Of a stretch of 64,000 bases of DNA, positions 9,748 to 22,000 are shown piece after piece. The position numbers and the translations under genes were made by a program. Origin of the DNA: Leucocoprinus leucothites (Eukaryota; Basidiomycota; Agaricomycetes; Agaricales; Agaricaceae); assembly GCA_013368445.1 (NCBI GenBank), contig JAACJO010000033.1:124001-188000 (forward strand), given 5' to 3'. The notes under the pieces are model-generated. The model had not been told where the DNA came from and ran no database searches. It saw only the letters and a list, made by a program, of their open reading frames with translations. The stretch's first letter is position 1; each line of letters starts with the position of its first letter.

Positions 9748-12352
9748 ACCTATACTCTCTAGTGAGTCAATCCTAGTATGGGAACTGCAAACTCCACCAT
9801 CTTGGGCTGAACAGCCTTGGTAAACAAGTCTGCCACATTCTGGCTGGTGGAGATGTACTCTGGAGCAATGAAAGCAGACTGTACAGCATCCCGCAGCCAG
9901 TAGAACCACAGATCCAGGTGCTTCATGCGACCATGATGCTCAGGATTCTTGGAAACATCAATCCCAGACTTGTTGTCAATCAGGAGAGTGGAAGCATAGG
10001 AAGGGGAATAGCCAAACTCCATCAGGATGTTCCTCATCCACATGATCTCCTTGCCAGCCTCAACTGCAGCCACATACTCAGCCTCTGTAGAAGAGAGAGT
10101 AACAAAGGGCTGACGCTTGGAGGACCATCCCACAGCTCCACCACACACCAGAGTCACATATCTACCTGTAGAGCAACCGGTTTGCTTACAACCACCATGG
10201 GAAGCATCTGTGTAGGTCAGAAAGAGCTCCTCAGCTTCACAGCCCTTGTAAACAAGCTTGTAATCACTTATGCCCTTCAGATAGTGCAGGAGATGCTTCA
10301 CAGCAGCCCAGTGCTCAGGATGAGGGTTGTGGTTGAATCTCCCAAGGTAGGAGACCATATAAGCAATATCTGGGTGAGTCATGGTGGCTAGATACTGCAG
10401 GGAGCCTACAGCAGAGAGGTAGGGAATGGATCACATTTCCTCTTGCTGGGAAGGAGTGGGAACAAGTGTGGAGAGTTCTGTGCTAGGAGAGAGTGGAGTC
10501 TTCACAGAATTGCAGTCAGATATGTTGAATCTGTTGAGGAGCTCCTGGACATAGTGGGACTGGGAAAGCAAAATAGTGTGGGCTTCAAGGTCCTGCTTGA
10601 CCTAGACAGAGAGGAGGAAGGTAGTGGCTCCCAAATCACGCAATTTGAAGTGTTTCTGCAGCTCCAGCACTGTGGCATCCATGGCAGCATCATTCTTCGA
10701 AACAAGGGTGATATCATCAATGAAAACAGGCACTATGACCTTGACTTCACCCTTGGAGTAGATGTAGATGGAACTGTCACTCTGGAGTTGTTTAAAGCCC
10801 AGGGAATCAAGCACAGTGTGTAGCTTCTTGTTCCACTGCCTGGCTGACTGTTTGAGGCCATAGAGCGATTTGTGCAGCTTGCAAATGACGTTTGGGCCTC
10901 CCTGGTGATATCCTTCAGGCTGCCTCATGTAGATGTCCTCATCCAGCTCTCCATAGGTGAAAGCAGAGGAGATATCCACAGATCGCATTTTGAAGCCTTC
11001 CTTGGCTGCCAAAGCTATAATAAGGTGCAGGGATGCAGGACAAAATGTAGGGGCAAAAACCTCGGTGTAGTCATAGCCAGGACGCTGGGAATAGCCCTTC
11101 GCAACAAGCCTAGAGCGATAGCGCTCAATAGACTGGTCTGGGTTGAGTTTCAACTTGAAAACCCAGCCAGACTCGATGAATTTGGCCCCAGAAGGTAGCT
11201 CAACAAGCTCCCAGGTCCCATTTGCGATTAGAGTCAAAATTTGGGTGTTGCAGGCTTCTCTCCACTTGTCAGCATCCGGGGCCTTCATAGCAACCTTGTA
11301 GTTGCAAGGATCAGGCCCAGAAACACTTCCAGCAAACTCTACAACCTCATAGTCAGCATCAACATAGTTTTCTTGCTCCTGGTCCTTTGGAGGGAAGAGC
11401 AGAGGTTTCCCCAGTAGGCTGTCCTGGGTGCTGGAGGTCGTGTGGAGCGTCACTGAGGCTGTGGGGGCTGTGCAAGCGGTGTAGGAACCTGAGGAGGCGT
11501 TCTGGGAGGTGCTGGACCAATAGGAGTGGCATAGGAGATGTCAGAATCATCAGAGTCCGATGGGGAGTCACCAGATCAAAGAGGAACACTAGGACCAGCC
11601 TTGGGAGTCTCTGGAGCATCATATGGCTCTACAGATGGACTGGGAGGCAGAGATCGCTCCTCAGACTTGGGAGAGTGACTGGGAGACTCTGGGGGCTGCT
11701 GGGGCCGAGCTGGCGCTCTAGGTGGCTCAGGAGCCTCAGATCAACGTTCTGGAGGCTGGTCAACATCACCCCCTTCATCTGAGAGGAGTGGAAAGCCAGA
11801 GGATGGAGGAAGTGGAGGAAAAGGTGGAGAAAAGCTACTTGAAGATTGAGGAGGTGCTGGAGGTCCAGGGGGCACAAAAGATGGCACATCGTCGCGTTTG
11901 GAGCCTGTGAGACATGAGAACTACCTCTCATCAAAGTCAGCTCGCTCAGAAATGCGAATTTGGCGAGTGGTGGGGTTATAAAAGAGCCAGCCCTTGTAGC
12001 CAGTTGGATAACCAATAAAAACGCATTTTTCGACATGAGGCTGTAAGGAATTGCACTTATCTCACTGTATATGCACATAGGCAGTGCACCCCCATACCCT
12101 GAGGTGGGAAACATCCGGTTTGCACTTGAAAAACACCTGGAAGGGTGTAGTGTTGGGGAGAGGAGCTGTAGGAAGTCTATTCCACACATGGACCATAGAA
12201 GCAATACAGTGGCCCCAGAATGAGGGAGGGAGTCCAGACTCTGCTAACATGGCTGTAATGTGTTCCCCCATAGTCCTGTTGGCTCTCTCAGCTAGGCCGT
12301 TCTGCTGGGGCCTGTTGCGAGTGGAATGACGCCTCTCAATGCCACAGTCCTT

Positions 12353-13249
12353 TTTTTTTTTTTTTTAAAAAAATCAATGATTTATTATGCGGTGCCCAGT
12401 CACAGTCCGCGCTCACCAACATAATACAGGGCCTAAGTACTGCTACCTAAACCAAATACTACAAAGACAAGAATAGATAAAGTCCTGTCTGAATATAGTA
12501 CACTCCTCGACGGCAAAGAGACATGGCATAGTAACAAAGAAATGAAACTAAAGTCCAACTCACAGACCTCTAACAGTAAGCTTATATGCATGTGTGGCCC
12601 TAGCAACATACTGATGGGGTTGGAAGATGCGTTGAAGCAGGTACACGACCTACTACTGGGGCCTCCTATTGTCCTCCTTGTGACAGCTGAGCCAATCACG
12701 GTCAAACTGGTGGCACCAGAACAGGCACTTTCGATCATCAGCTGCATGGTCGCCCTTGCAGTTGATACATGAGATGTGGGGACAGGGCTCCCCAGTGGGT
12801 GTAGGCAGAATGTGTTAGATTATGACCAGCTTCAGCCTCACCCCCTTTGTCTAAATGGGGATAGTTGTAGTCACATGACCATACTGTGCACAGACCATGT
12901 AGCTAGGTATATAAGGAGGGCCTCAGCCTCCCAATCCATTATCTTCTTCCCCACTTTTGTGTGTGTGTCAGTGTCAGTGTCTGAGCTTTCCTCTACTCTC
13001 TTATCATCCTCTACTCTCTATCATTTTACATTCTAACAAGGAGGTGGAGGGCCTGGGGGCCTCTTCAATCATATCAAGCTCATCATTGCTGGATGCGATG
13101 TCAGAGTTGAGGTCCATGTTCACGATCTTGCAACTAATAGCTTTAGACTTTCGCCTACCCATGTTTCGCTAGTGTAGACAATGTAGTATTGTACTCAAAC
13201 TAAGACACCAACTCAAGAGATGGTGGTGGTAAGAGGACAAGAAGGGATG
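12353..13249 (-). mobile_element. ORF1-only family C, copy C2 with central deletion
   Basis: The poly-T tail starts at 12353 and the 5' leader ends at 13249. Target duplications AATGCCACAGTCCTT flank it (left up to about 12,354; right from 13,254, after a few extra bases CGCA). Only the 3' UTR with the last zinc knuckle (12,370-12,812) and the 5' UTR with the ORF1 start (13,039-13,249; start codon about 13,161) remain. The middle, about 1.5 kb of ORF1, is replaced by solo LTR2-1. Confidence 0.85.
12813..13038 (+). repeat. Solo LTR, family LTR2, copy 1 (226 bp)
   Basis: It begins TGTTAGATTATGACC and ends TTTACATTCTAACA (inverted ends TGTTAGA/TCTAACA). It is the same length as the other three copies. 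The flanks are GAATG on the left and AGGAG on the right, so there is no duplication, and they belong to non-adjacent parts of family C. It is therefore probably the product of recombination between two LTR2 elements. Confidence 0.9.
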
Positions 13250-13759
13250 CGCAAATGCCACAGTCCTTGGTAAACTGCAAAAATGCATTGGACATGTATT
13301 CACCACCTTTATCATCCTGTAGAGCACGAATTTTCGCTCCTAGCTGGTTCTCTGCCCAAGCCTTGTACTCCTTGAATGCTTCAAAGGCTTCTGACTTGGC
13401 CCTAAGCAGGTAGACAGCTCGAAAATGTGTAGAATCATCAATAAACGTCATCCAGTACTTGTAGCCACTGTGGGTAGGCACTGGGAGTGGTCCATGGAGG
13501 TCTGAGTGCACCAACTTGAGTGGGGAGCGATTGTGGTTGGCTGAAGGCAGGAAAGGAAGGGAGTGCATCTTTCCAGCAAGGCAGGGCTTGCAAACTGCAT
13601 CAGGCTGAGCTGAGGAGTTGATTTTAAGCCCAGTAACCAGTTCCTGCTGTATCATCTTCTTCACATCAGCATAATTATGGTGTGCAAAGCGATGGTGCCA
13701 GAGTGAGAGGTCAGCAGGAAGTGTGGAGATGCTAAAAGCAGTCGCAGAAGTGATGGTAG

Positions 13760-13985
13760 TGTTAGAATGTAAAATGATAGAGAGTAGAGGATGATAAGAG
13801 AGTAGAGGAAAGCTCAGACACTGACACTGACACACACACAAAAGTGGGGAAGAAGATGATCAATTGGGAGGCTGAGGCCCTCCTTATATACCTAGCTACA
13901 TGGTCTGTGCGCAGTATGGTCATGTGACTACAACTATCCCCATTTAGACAAAGGGGGTGAGGCTGAAGCTGGTCATAATCTAACA
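13760..13985 (-). repeat. Solo LTR, family LTR2, copy 2 (226 bp)
   Basis: A reverse copy of the 226-bp LTR with a clean 5-bp duplication GGTAG at 13755-13759 and 13986-13990. The copia codons resume exactly after one GGTAG is removed (GATGGTAGTGCCATTGAGG as in Cop3 near 50,930). This is a simple solo LTR left by LTR-LTR recombination of one insertion. Confidence 0.93.
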
Positions 13986-15003
13986 GGTAGTGCCATTGAG
14001 GACAGCAGAGTTGGTGGAATCAATGGAGGCAGTGAAGCGAGTCTCTCCCTTGAGTCTAAAGGCCATAGAGTGCCAAGAAATCGATATATTGAACCCCTTA
14101 TTTCGTGTGAGGTATAGACAAGACAGGAGATTACTCCGGAGGTCCAGAACATGCAGTACACACAAAAACTCGACCGCTCCAGCCATTTTTCTGCCCATAA
14201 CAGGCTGAAAGACCAGTGAACCCATCCCAGCTGAATATATGACAGAGTTGTCTGCTAATCTAATTAGTATGTGACAGGGGGTATATTTCCTGAACCAATG
14301 ACAGTGTGGGGTCATATGTGATGTAGCACCTGTGTGTGCAATCCAATGGAAGTCAGCATCAAGCTGGAGGGGTGGGGAAGAGGCTGGGGAAGTGGAGGAA
14401 GCGATAGGAGTGGAGGGGGAGCTTTTTTTTTTTTTTTTTTTAAAAAAAAATCAATGAATTTATATAGCAGTGCTCGATCACAGTCTGCTTTCAACTAAAT
14501 ATTACAAACAGATGGTACGCTACAGCAAGCTGGGGTACACAAAGCAGTCGAAGACCACTTAAGATAAAGACTATACATGATTAGTCCAGCAACATAGAAA
14601 AAGACTCGAGAGAGACTATTGAACAAGGTGTCATACACAGAGATTGGACTCAAAGGAAAAGAGAAGAGATGAAATGAAAGAATATAGTTCACCTTCATTT
14701 GGTTCGGTGGGCACAGGAGCTTGAGGCGGCAGTAGATGCGTGTCATGATTGGTAAAGGTAAAAGCAGCTGGGTTCTTTTTCAAGAACTTGATGAGGAACT
14801 TGTACTGAGGGAAGGTGCATTGTACCCATTGAGTGCAAATGGGATAGAGGGGACAGTAACACAGGATATGATGTCTTGTTTCCAGGTGATGGCCACAACG
14901 ACAGAACTTGGGCTCGAGGGGGAAGAACCTCTTGCAATAAGCTCCAATAGGAGCATGATTGAGAATAGCACAAGTTATGCATGTGCATAATAATGTGGAC
15001 TCA

Positions 15004-17260
15004 CATCCCTCCTTGACCTCTTACCACCACCATCGAAAGTTGGTGTTTGATTAGACGTCTAGTTACACATCGTATTCTACCTATTCTACATGGGTAAATG
15101 AAAGTCCAAAGCCAAACAGGCTATATGCCAAACAACCAAGTCCGCCAACGCCTCCAATGACGAGCTCAACATTGCCGAGATGTCCGAGGACGAACATCTC
15201 GACCCATACGACGACCCGCACAATGTCCGCGGCTTCTCTGGACCTTGGTCCATTCCCCCTGAGGCTGACCTTAAGTTGCCTCCTCGCCTGGTGCCTGGTG
15301 ACATTTCGTCCCTCGCGCCTACTACTCAACCTCCGGTGGCTTTGAGCCCCACAGGTCCTTCCACTGCCGCCCCCAGTGGCTCTATCGCACCCCGGGCTGG
15401 CCCCTCTGCTCCCTCTTCCATCGGACCTGACTTGGAGGAGGAGGCCCTCGCCGCCTACGAAGGTCTTCGTCAATTTGGGAGATGGTTCTCAAATCTTGAT
15501 CCCGCTGCTGTCATAACTGACATGGCCTGACGCTCATTTGCTCTCTACGCCGTTGGGAGTTTGTGGGAATTCAGGAAGAGAGGCTGGGCTGATACCCAGC
15601 TCACTCCGTTGTTCCAGAAGCAGGGGTGGCCCATGGTCGACTCCTTCCTTCGCTCTGGGGGCTTTCCGACCAGCCCTAATCAACCACACAGCGACCACGA
15701 GTTGTCCCGTGGATCTGCTGACAAAGCAGGTCCTCGTGACATTAGCATGGGTGAACCCGAAGTGCCCAAGCAAACGCCCCTGGATTGTCGGCCCACCCCG
15801 CCCCGTCCCACTCTACCGCCCAAGCATGCGCCTGTCAAAGTGCACGCTAGTGGCCCTCCCCAAGCTAGGGTTAGGTCTGATGGCCAAGCCCAGCGAGCAC
15901 CCACCAAAGCGCCCCCTCCTTCCACCTCGGTCAAGAAGTCCTTCGCCGAGGTGGCCCGCCCTGCTGGAGTTGCGTCACTGATCAAGCTGGCACAATCCCA
16001 CCCTGATCTCGATCCTGATCGCATCACTGCTATGCATCAGGCCGCCCAAGCCACCGCTCCCGCCACTCGGAAGCCATGCATGACAACTGCGGGCCCTACC
16101 CGTTGCCAACTCTTCCTCATCGGCAGCGCCAATGAGGTCAGCTACCTCCATCACAAGGCCATGCACCTTCTCAACGACTCCCTCTCCCACGCCAAGTCAA
16201 TCTTGCGTGTGGAGAACATCACCAAGGCGTACAGCACGATCGCGCTGCATACCTCCTCCGTTCCCTCTGATGCCGACTGTGACATCATTGAGTCCTCCAT
16301 CCCCTCCGTCTTCACCGCCCCCTTTGCAATCAAGACGCGCCGTCCCAGGTCGAGGTCCTACCTCAAGGTCCTCAATGTCCCCTACTTCGTGAATGGTGTC
16401 CGCATCACGCTGAATCACGTGACTGACCGCATGCAACTGTCTGCCTTCAAGGACATTTTCGTAGATGTTTCATCCATGTGCATCATGCGCAACTCCACCA
16501 GAGCCGACACCGCCACCATTTGGTTCAACCTCTGGGACTCTCAATCAGAAGCAAGTGCCAAGAAGCTCCTGGGCAAGTACCTTCACTTCGAGGGTGTACA
16601 GTCCGTCATCTGGGCTGCGCGCGCTCATCCAGGCAGTCCTCAGTGTCAGTGTTGCTGGCGCTGGGGGCATTCTACCTCATCGTGCCACACCCGTGTGTTG
16701 TGATGTGCTGCCTGCAGCAGTCCTCATCATACTGAGAACCACCGCTCCCACTCGAGCTGTTGTAAGGGGAGTCCAAAGGCCAATCCCCTGATTCCGCCCA
16801 CCCCTGCCGAGGATCCATGTCCTCACATCAAGTGCGTCAACTGTGCCAAGTCACATGCAGCTGACGATCGCAAATGCCCATTCTGGTGACACCAGTTTGA
16901 CCGGCTTTGGCTTGAAAACCATCGTCGCGATGCTGCTTGGTCGCGTCTGTAGGGTTCTCTTCCCTATAGGTCACATTGTCCGCCCCCACGCTGTGCATGG
17001 TGGGCCCTGGAGATCCATGCCGTGCACTTCCATCCGCTGGTAAAACAGAACAGCCCGATTTGTATTGTAGTATGCTTTCATTTCAAACTATGTACCACTG
17101 CGTGAAGATGTCGTTTGTACTAGGCGGACTTCGGACTTGTATTTATACCTAACTATGTAGATGTGTAGTTGGTAGCGGTACTTTCTGCATGTTGTAGTAG
17201 TTGGGCATGGACTGCTATCGTGCACTGCGTTATAAATTCGTGACCCCTCTGGGGTCGCAT

Positions 17261-17292
<32 letters not shown>
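15004..17292 (+). mobile_element. ORF1-only LINE-like element, family A, copy A1 (full length)
   Basis: It begins CATCCCTCCTTGACCTCTTA at 15004 and ends in A27 at 17266-17292. The flanking sequences AATGTGGACTC (left) and GATGTGGACTC (right) are the target duplication in D2. The 3' UTR (16,953-17,265) ends with the GACCCCTCTGGGGTC hairpin and TTGATTT. There is one ORF1 and no ORF2. Confidence 0.9.
15090..16952 (+). pseudogene. A1 ORF1: zinc-knuckle protein killed by CGA-to-TGA stops
   Basis: ATG is 15090-15092 and the stop TAG is 16950-16952. The frame holds throughout most of the length but carries in-frame TGA at 15099, 15528, 16701 and 16887. Three of these (15099, 16701, 16887) are CGA in copy A3 (52906, 54532, 54718). 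Family A N-terminal features are MSEDEHLDPYDDP, FSGPW, EEEALAAYEGL and LWEFRKRGWADTQLTPLFQKQGW. The shared central domain (SYLHHKAMHLLNDSLSHAK to YLHFEGVQSV) and knuckles (CQCCWRWGHSTSSC, CVNCAKSHAADDRKC) follow. Confidence 0.85.
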
Positions 17293-17294
<2 letters not shown>

Positions 17295-17668
17295 ATGTGG
17301 ACTCGTTAGCTAGGGGAATCCAGGTACCTCCTTTGACATAAGTAGGGATAAGGAACTTGGGGTTCTTTTTTGAGAGAAGGAAACTGTTGCTGCGATACTT
17401 CTTCTTCCAGAAAGTGGACTCCCAGGATTTCTGGCAGTCATTGGTGGCTTTGCATTGCAAGAAGTCAAGAGTGGCACCCATATGAGGAGGGGCATGTATG
17501 CGTGTGGTAGTAATGTCATTGTGGACTTTGAGGTGGGGCTTCCAGTGCCACTTGGAAAGGACATCCCAGAAGTCGATGGAGCAAGAAGGTTTGGCTGCAA
17601 GCCAGTCAGATAAAAGTCGGCATACTTGGATAGAGTGTGATTGGCTCGAGTGGATAGAGGGATTGACT

Positions 17669-19009
17669 TCTGACTCCTTTTCTCCATTCGCTCCTGAATC
17701 AAAGCCTGGATCTCATCTTATGGACATCTTTCCTGATTCTCTTCACTTTCACCCCTGCAATCGCTCGGATAAACACAAAATGTATAAACATGTATCATCT
17801 CTCGACTCAGCTTTTTCCTCTTCTTCTTCCGATCATAATTGTATTTCAGTTGTTACTGATGCTTCTGTTCCACTCATAGGTTCCCTTCAGGCGGTTTTGG
17901 TGGCACATTTATATCACGGCAGACGGCAAGTGTCCCACGCAAAACAGGCTAGTGGTCGAGCATCGTCTACTGACGCTGAACTCTACTCCATCTGTATTGG
18001 CATCGCCAAGGCCATTTCCCTTCATTGCGACCACATCATCCTTATCACCAACTGTCTCCCAGCAGCCAAGCTGGCAGTCGATCCCTCTATACATTCGAGC
18101 CAATCACACTCCATCCAAGTCTGCTGACTCCTATCCGACTGGCTCACGACTAAACCTTCTCGTTCTATCGACTTCTGGGACGTCCCTTCCAAATGGCGCT
18201 GGAAGCCCCACCTTAAAGTCCACAATGACGTCACTTCCACATGCATACACGCCCCCCCTTGATTAGGCACTACTCTCGACTTCTTGCGATGCAAAATCAC
18301 CAACGACTGCCAGAAGTCCTGGGAGTCCACTTTCTGGAAGAAGAGGTACCGCGGCAATGGTTTCCTTCTTTCTAAAAAGAATTGCAAGTTCCTCACCCCC
18401 ACTTACGTCAAGGGGGGCACCTGGCTTCCCTTAGCTAATGAATTGCCATCATTATATGCGTGTATGTCCCACACCATCCTCAATCATGCTCTTATTGGAG
18501 TCTATCGCGAGAGGTTCTTCCCCCTCAAGCCCAAGTCCTGTCGTTGTGGCCATCGCCTGGAAACACGACATCATATCCTGTGTTACTGCCCCCTCTATCC
18601 CTTCCGCACTCAATGGGTGCAATGCGCTTTCCCTCAGTATGAGTTCCTTGTCGAGTTCTTAAAAAAGAACCCGGCCGCCTTTGCTTTTACCAATCACGAC
18701 ATGCATCCACTGCCGCCCCAAGCTCCTGTGCCCGCCGAACCAAATGAAGGTGAACTATACTCTTTTATTTCATCTCTCTTCTTTTCCTTTGAGTCCGATC
18801 TCTGTGTATGACACCTTGTTCAATAGTCTCTATCGAGCCTTTTCTATATTGCTGGACTAATCGTGTATAGTCTCTGTCTTAAGCGGTCTTCGACCGCTTT
18901 GTGTACCCCAGCTTGCTGTAGTGTACTGTCTGTTTGTAATATTTAGTTGAAAGTGGACTGCAATCGAGCACCGCTATATAAATTCATTGATTTAAAAAAA
19001 AAAAAAAAA
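17669..19009 (+). mobile_element. LINE-D copy D3, 5'-truncated, nested in D2
   Basis: A 1.34-kb plus-strand LINE-D 3' end carrying the end of ORF2 (to the stop at 18811), 3' UTR, the AAGCGGTC-TTC-GACCGCTT hairpin (18881-18899) and poly-A (18994-19009). It lies antisense within D2. The near-identical flanks GATAGAGGGATTGACT (17,653-17,668) and GATGGAGGGATTGACT (19,010-19,025) are the target duplication. Confidence 0.92.
17671..18811 (+). pseudogene. D3 ORF2 C-terminal part: RNase H and Cys/His knuckle
   Basis: RNase H residues are visible as VVTDAS (about 17,850), SSTDAELYS (about 17,960) and ILITNCLPAAK (about 18,045; other copies have the catalytic ITDCLP). The W-rich DVPSKWRWKPHLKVHNDVT segment follows, then CRCGHRLETRHHILCYC (about 18,540-18,590). 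In-frame TGA at about 18,124 and 18,260 and lack of EN and RT make it inert. Confidence 0.85.
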
Positions 19010-22000
19010 GATGGAGGGATTGACTACCAGCTTGGCTGCTGGAAGACAGTCGGTGATGAGGATGATGTGATCACACTGGAGGGAAATGGCCTTGGCGATG
19101 CCAATGCAAATGGAGTATAGTTCAGTGTCTGTGGAAGATGCCCAACTGCTTGCCTGCTTTGCATGGGACACTTGTCATCCACCGTGATATAAATGTGCCA
19201 CCGAAACTGCCTGAAGAGAACCTACAAGGGGAACAGAGGCGTCAGTAACAACTGATATACAATCTCGATTGGAAGAGGAAGAGGAGAAGACCGAATCAAG
19301 AGACGATACATGTTTATACATCTCATGTTTATCCGAGTGATTACAAGGGTGGAAGTGAATGGAATCAGAGAAGATGTCCATGAGATGAGAACCAGGCTTG
19401 GATTCGGGAGAAAAAGGGAAGAAAGAATCGGACAGATGAGGAAGAGAACTATCTACATCAATAAGAGAGCCTTTAATTTTAGCTTTATTGACTGGAGTGA
19501 GAAGGCGAAGCAATTGGGGATGAGGGGAAGAATTAAGAGAGAAATGATCAGATAGAAGGGAATGTAATGCATGATTAGAGGGTAAAGTAGAAACTTGGTA
19601 CAATGAACAAATAGCTAATTTACGAAGATGGAGGTGGATTGGGATAAGTCTAGCAATACTTTCGGGGGCGCCAGAAGGGGAGGTACAGAAGGCACCTGTG
19701 ATCCAAAGAGCTGTGCATCTTTGCATAGATGATAAGGACTTGAGGAGCACCTTGTTACGAGCGCCTTCAAAGTACCACAATCAGAAGCCATACATTGCCA
19801 CTGGGACGATGCATGACCTATAGAGAAGGCGTTTCTGGAGAGGGAGAAGGCCTTGGGTGGAATTACCTAGCATGCCCATAGCTTTCACCATGGATAATGC
19901 TTTGGTAGAGTAGTATTGGACATGTTCTTGAAATGAGAGTTGGTGATCGAAGTAAAAACCAAGGTACCGCCAGAAGCGTTTTGGGTGTAAGAGAGGGCCA
20001 CCAATGTCAGAAAGGTCAAGGGGAGGGTTAGAATCAGTATGACGTCGGGAGAAGTGAAAGACCTCAGATTTGTCATGTTTAACAACAAGTCCAAGATCAG
20101 TGCAGATGGAGTTAATGATGGAATAAGCTGATTTAAGGGAAGAAATAGTGTTAGTGTAGTTCTTTGCTTGAGATATACAAAGCCCATCATCGACAAAGGA
20201 TAGAAGGGAAGAGGGAATAGATTGTAAGTGAGCACATTGATCGAACATGAACATGAGAGGCACCAAATAGAGCATGGAAAGTATGGGGGATAAAGCTGAA
20301 CCTTGCCCTATGCCAACATCTGCGTCATGGGCATCAGATATGAAAGTGTTCCACATGAATTGGGTGGATCGACCTATAAGGTAGTGAGAGAAGAAATTCA
20401 TGAGTTCTGGGGCAAACCCCTGGTGTCGTAAGATATTAGTAAGAATTTCGTGGTTAAGGGAGGGGAAAAATTGGGTGATATCAAAGGCACAAACACTAGT
20501 GATCAAATCTTTGGCCCATCCGGTCCGAATAATATGAGTAAGGAAGATGCCTGCATCCTCAGTAGAGCATTGGATAACTCCTCCCATCTGATTAGGGTGG
20601 AGGGCACCTGAGGATACTACCTCGAATTGCATATGACGAGTGATCATCTTCTCGATAAGTTTTCCTAAAGTGTTTAGTAGTACAATGGGACGAAATGCTT
20701 TAGGAGTATCATAGGCCGGTTTGTTTGGCTTGGGGATGATGATAGAGACTGAGTCCTTGAAATGACTCGGCCAATGAGAAAGACATACGCATGCATTAGC
20801 AATGAGTATAATATTTTGGAGGCATTTATCATGGGCGACGATTGATTTGAGATGTTTCCAGGAGATGTGATCAGGTCCAGGTGCTGAGGAGTTAGCGCAA
20901 GAAGAGAGAGATTCAGTGAGTTCAAGGGCAGAGAAGTTCGCCCAGGATTGGGGAGGGAGGGATTTTTTTTCATTCAAAATCTGTGGGCTTACCAGTCTCC
21001 CAGAAGCGGAGTTGTATGATGAATGGAGAGCATTCCATAGGTCTGGGAGATCATTGCAGGGTCGTCCTTGGAATCGAATGCCCTCGATAGCAGGGAGTTT
21101 TCATTGTTTGACCCATTCCATGAGGTCCCAGGGTCATTTGTTAGTTGACATGATTTCATGAATGCGTTTGTCAAAGAAAGAATGTTTGGCGGCTCGAGTA
21201 GCCACTCTGAATGCCTGCCAGTCTTTTCAGTCCTTTGTCCTTCTGTAAGTGAGAAGAGTCTCAGAGCAGTGGGGGGACCACCATTCCTTTGACCTGTTAG
21301 TAATCCATACAATTTTAGAGTTTGTATTCTATGATTCAGAGAAGATTCGAGAAATGGAGTCAGAGATATTGTTCAGACAAGTAGTAGAATGAATGTTTGA
21401 ACAATCAAGAGCTGCTAGATGCTCTGAGACCTGGGAAATGAAAGCGGTCTCTTCATCGCTATCTTTTGGCAGTACATGTTTTTTATAATTAATATAATCC
21501 AGGTGAATTGGAAGATCAATAATCAAAGGTGCATGATCTGAAGGCAGTCTCGAATTAACGTCAATGATATGGGGAGTAGAGTTATTGGCACAGAACATTA
21601 GATCAATAACCGAGTTGTCATGATCTCTTATGGGAGAAAAATGGGTTGGAGAGAAGTTGGTCAGTGTAGACCTTGTGAGATTGAAGCAGTCTACTAGCTC
21701 TGTTAGAGTTATGGCAGAATGAGGGATATGGGAAACTGAGGGGTCCCACTCAGGAGAGCAACAATTAAAGTTGCCTCCCATATATACAATATTGGGGATG
21801 TTGATGAAGTTCGTTGAAAGAAAGTTGATCGCCAACAAGGAAGAATCAGAATATATGTTAAGCAGATGGATATAGTTACCCTGGTTGAATAATCCCAAGA
21901 TTTGTATGTCACAATGGTTAACCCACTCTTGTCGAAGGATGGGTCTCATGTGAAGTAATCGTCTATGAACATAGGTCAGAGTACGGGGTCGCGGGTCATT

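Larger units (their letters stand above)
9748..14424 (-). mobile_element. Copia element Cop2, truncated at both ends
   Basis: It lacks both LTRs. It starts in the short 3' sequence after the pol stop (ACCTATACTCTCTAG) next to B1, and stops in the gag C-terminal region at GGAGCTT next to D2. Inserted in it are C2 (12353-13249), with the pair AATGCCACAGTCCTT on both sides, and solo LTR2-2 (13760-13985), with GGTAG duplications. The order from right to left is protease, integrase, RT and RNase H, matching Cop3. Confidence 0.88.
9759..14424 (-). pseudogene. Cop2 gag-pol: protease, integrase, RT, RNase H remnants
   Basis: RNase H is seen as [13 protein letters not shown] and [18 protein letters not shown] (about 10,080-10,230). 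RT is seen as WVFKLKLNPDQSIERYRSRLVAKG (about 11,160) and VDISSAFTYGELDEDIYMRQP (about 10,970), with the catalytic box VFIDDITL near 10,720. The Pro/Ser-rich spacer between integrase and RT lies near 11,500-11,900. Integrase has HHNYADVKKM...CKPCLAGK (about 13,560-13,680) and SDLHGPL/FIDDSTHF. Reading is broken by stops, frameshifts and the C2 and LTR2 insertions. It ends in TAG at 9759-9761. Confidence 0.85.

Noticed and set aside
7419..9753. ACCTAT on both sides of B1 as a target duplication
   Set aside because: Six bases, not adjacent to the left junction, and the flanks are LINE-D and copia. ACCTATACTCTC is native copia sequence.
9661..9909. N-terminal extension of B1 ORF1 to a start at 9909
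   Set aside because: The extra codons lie in the B1 5' leader and in antisense copia sequence beyond the element end at 9747. The conserved start is 9660.
17669..19009. Twin-priming 5' inversion of D2
   Set aside because: The plus-strand piece has its own 3' UTR and poly-A and is flanked by a 16-bp duplication, so it is a separate nested insertion (D3).
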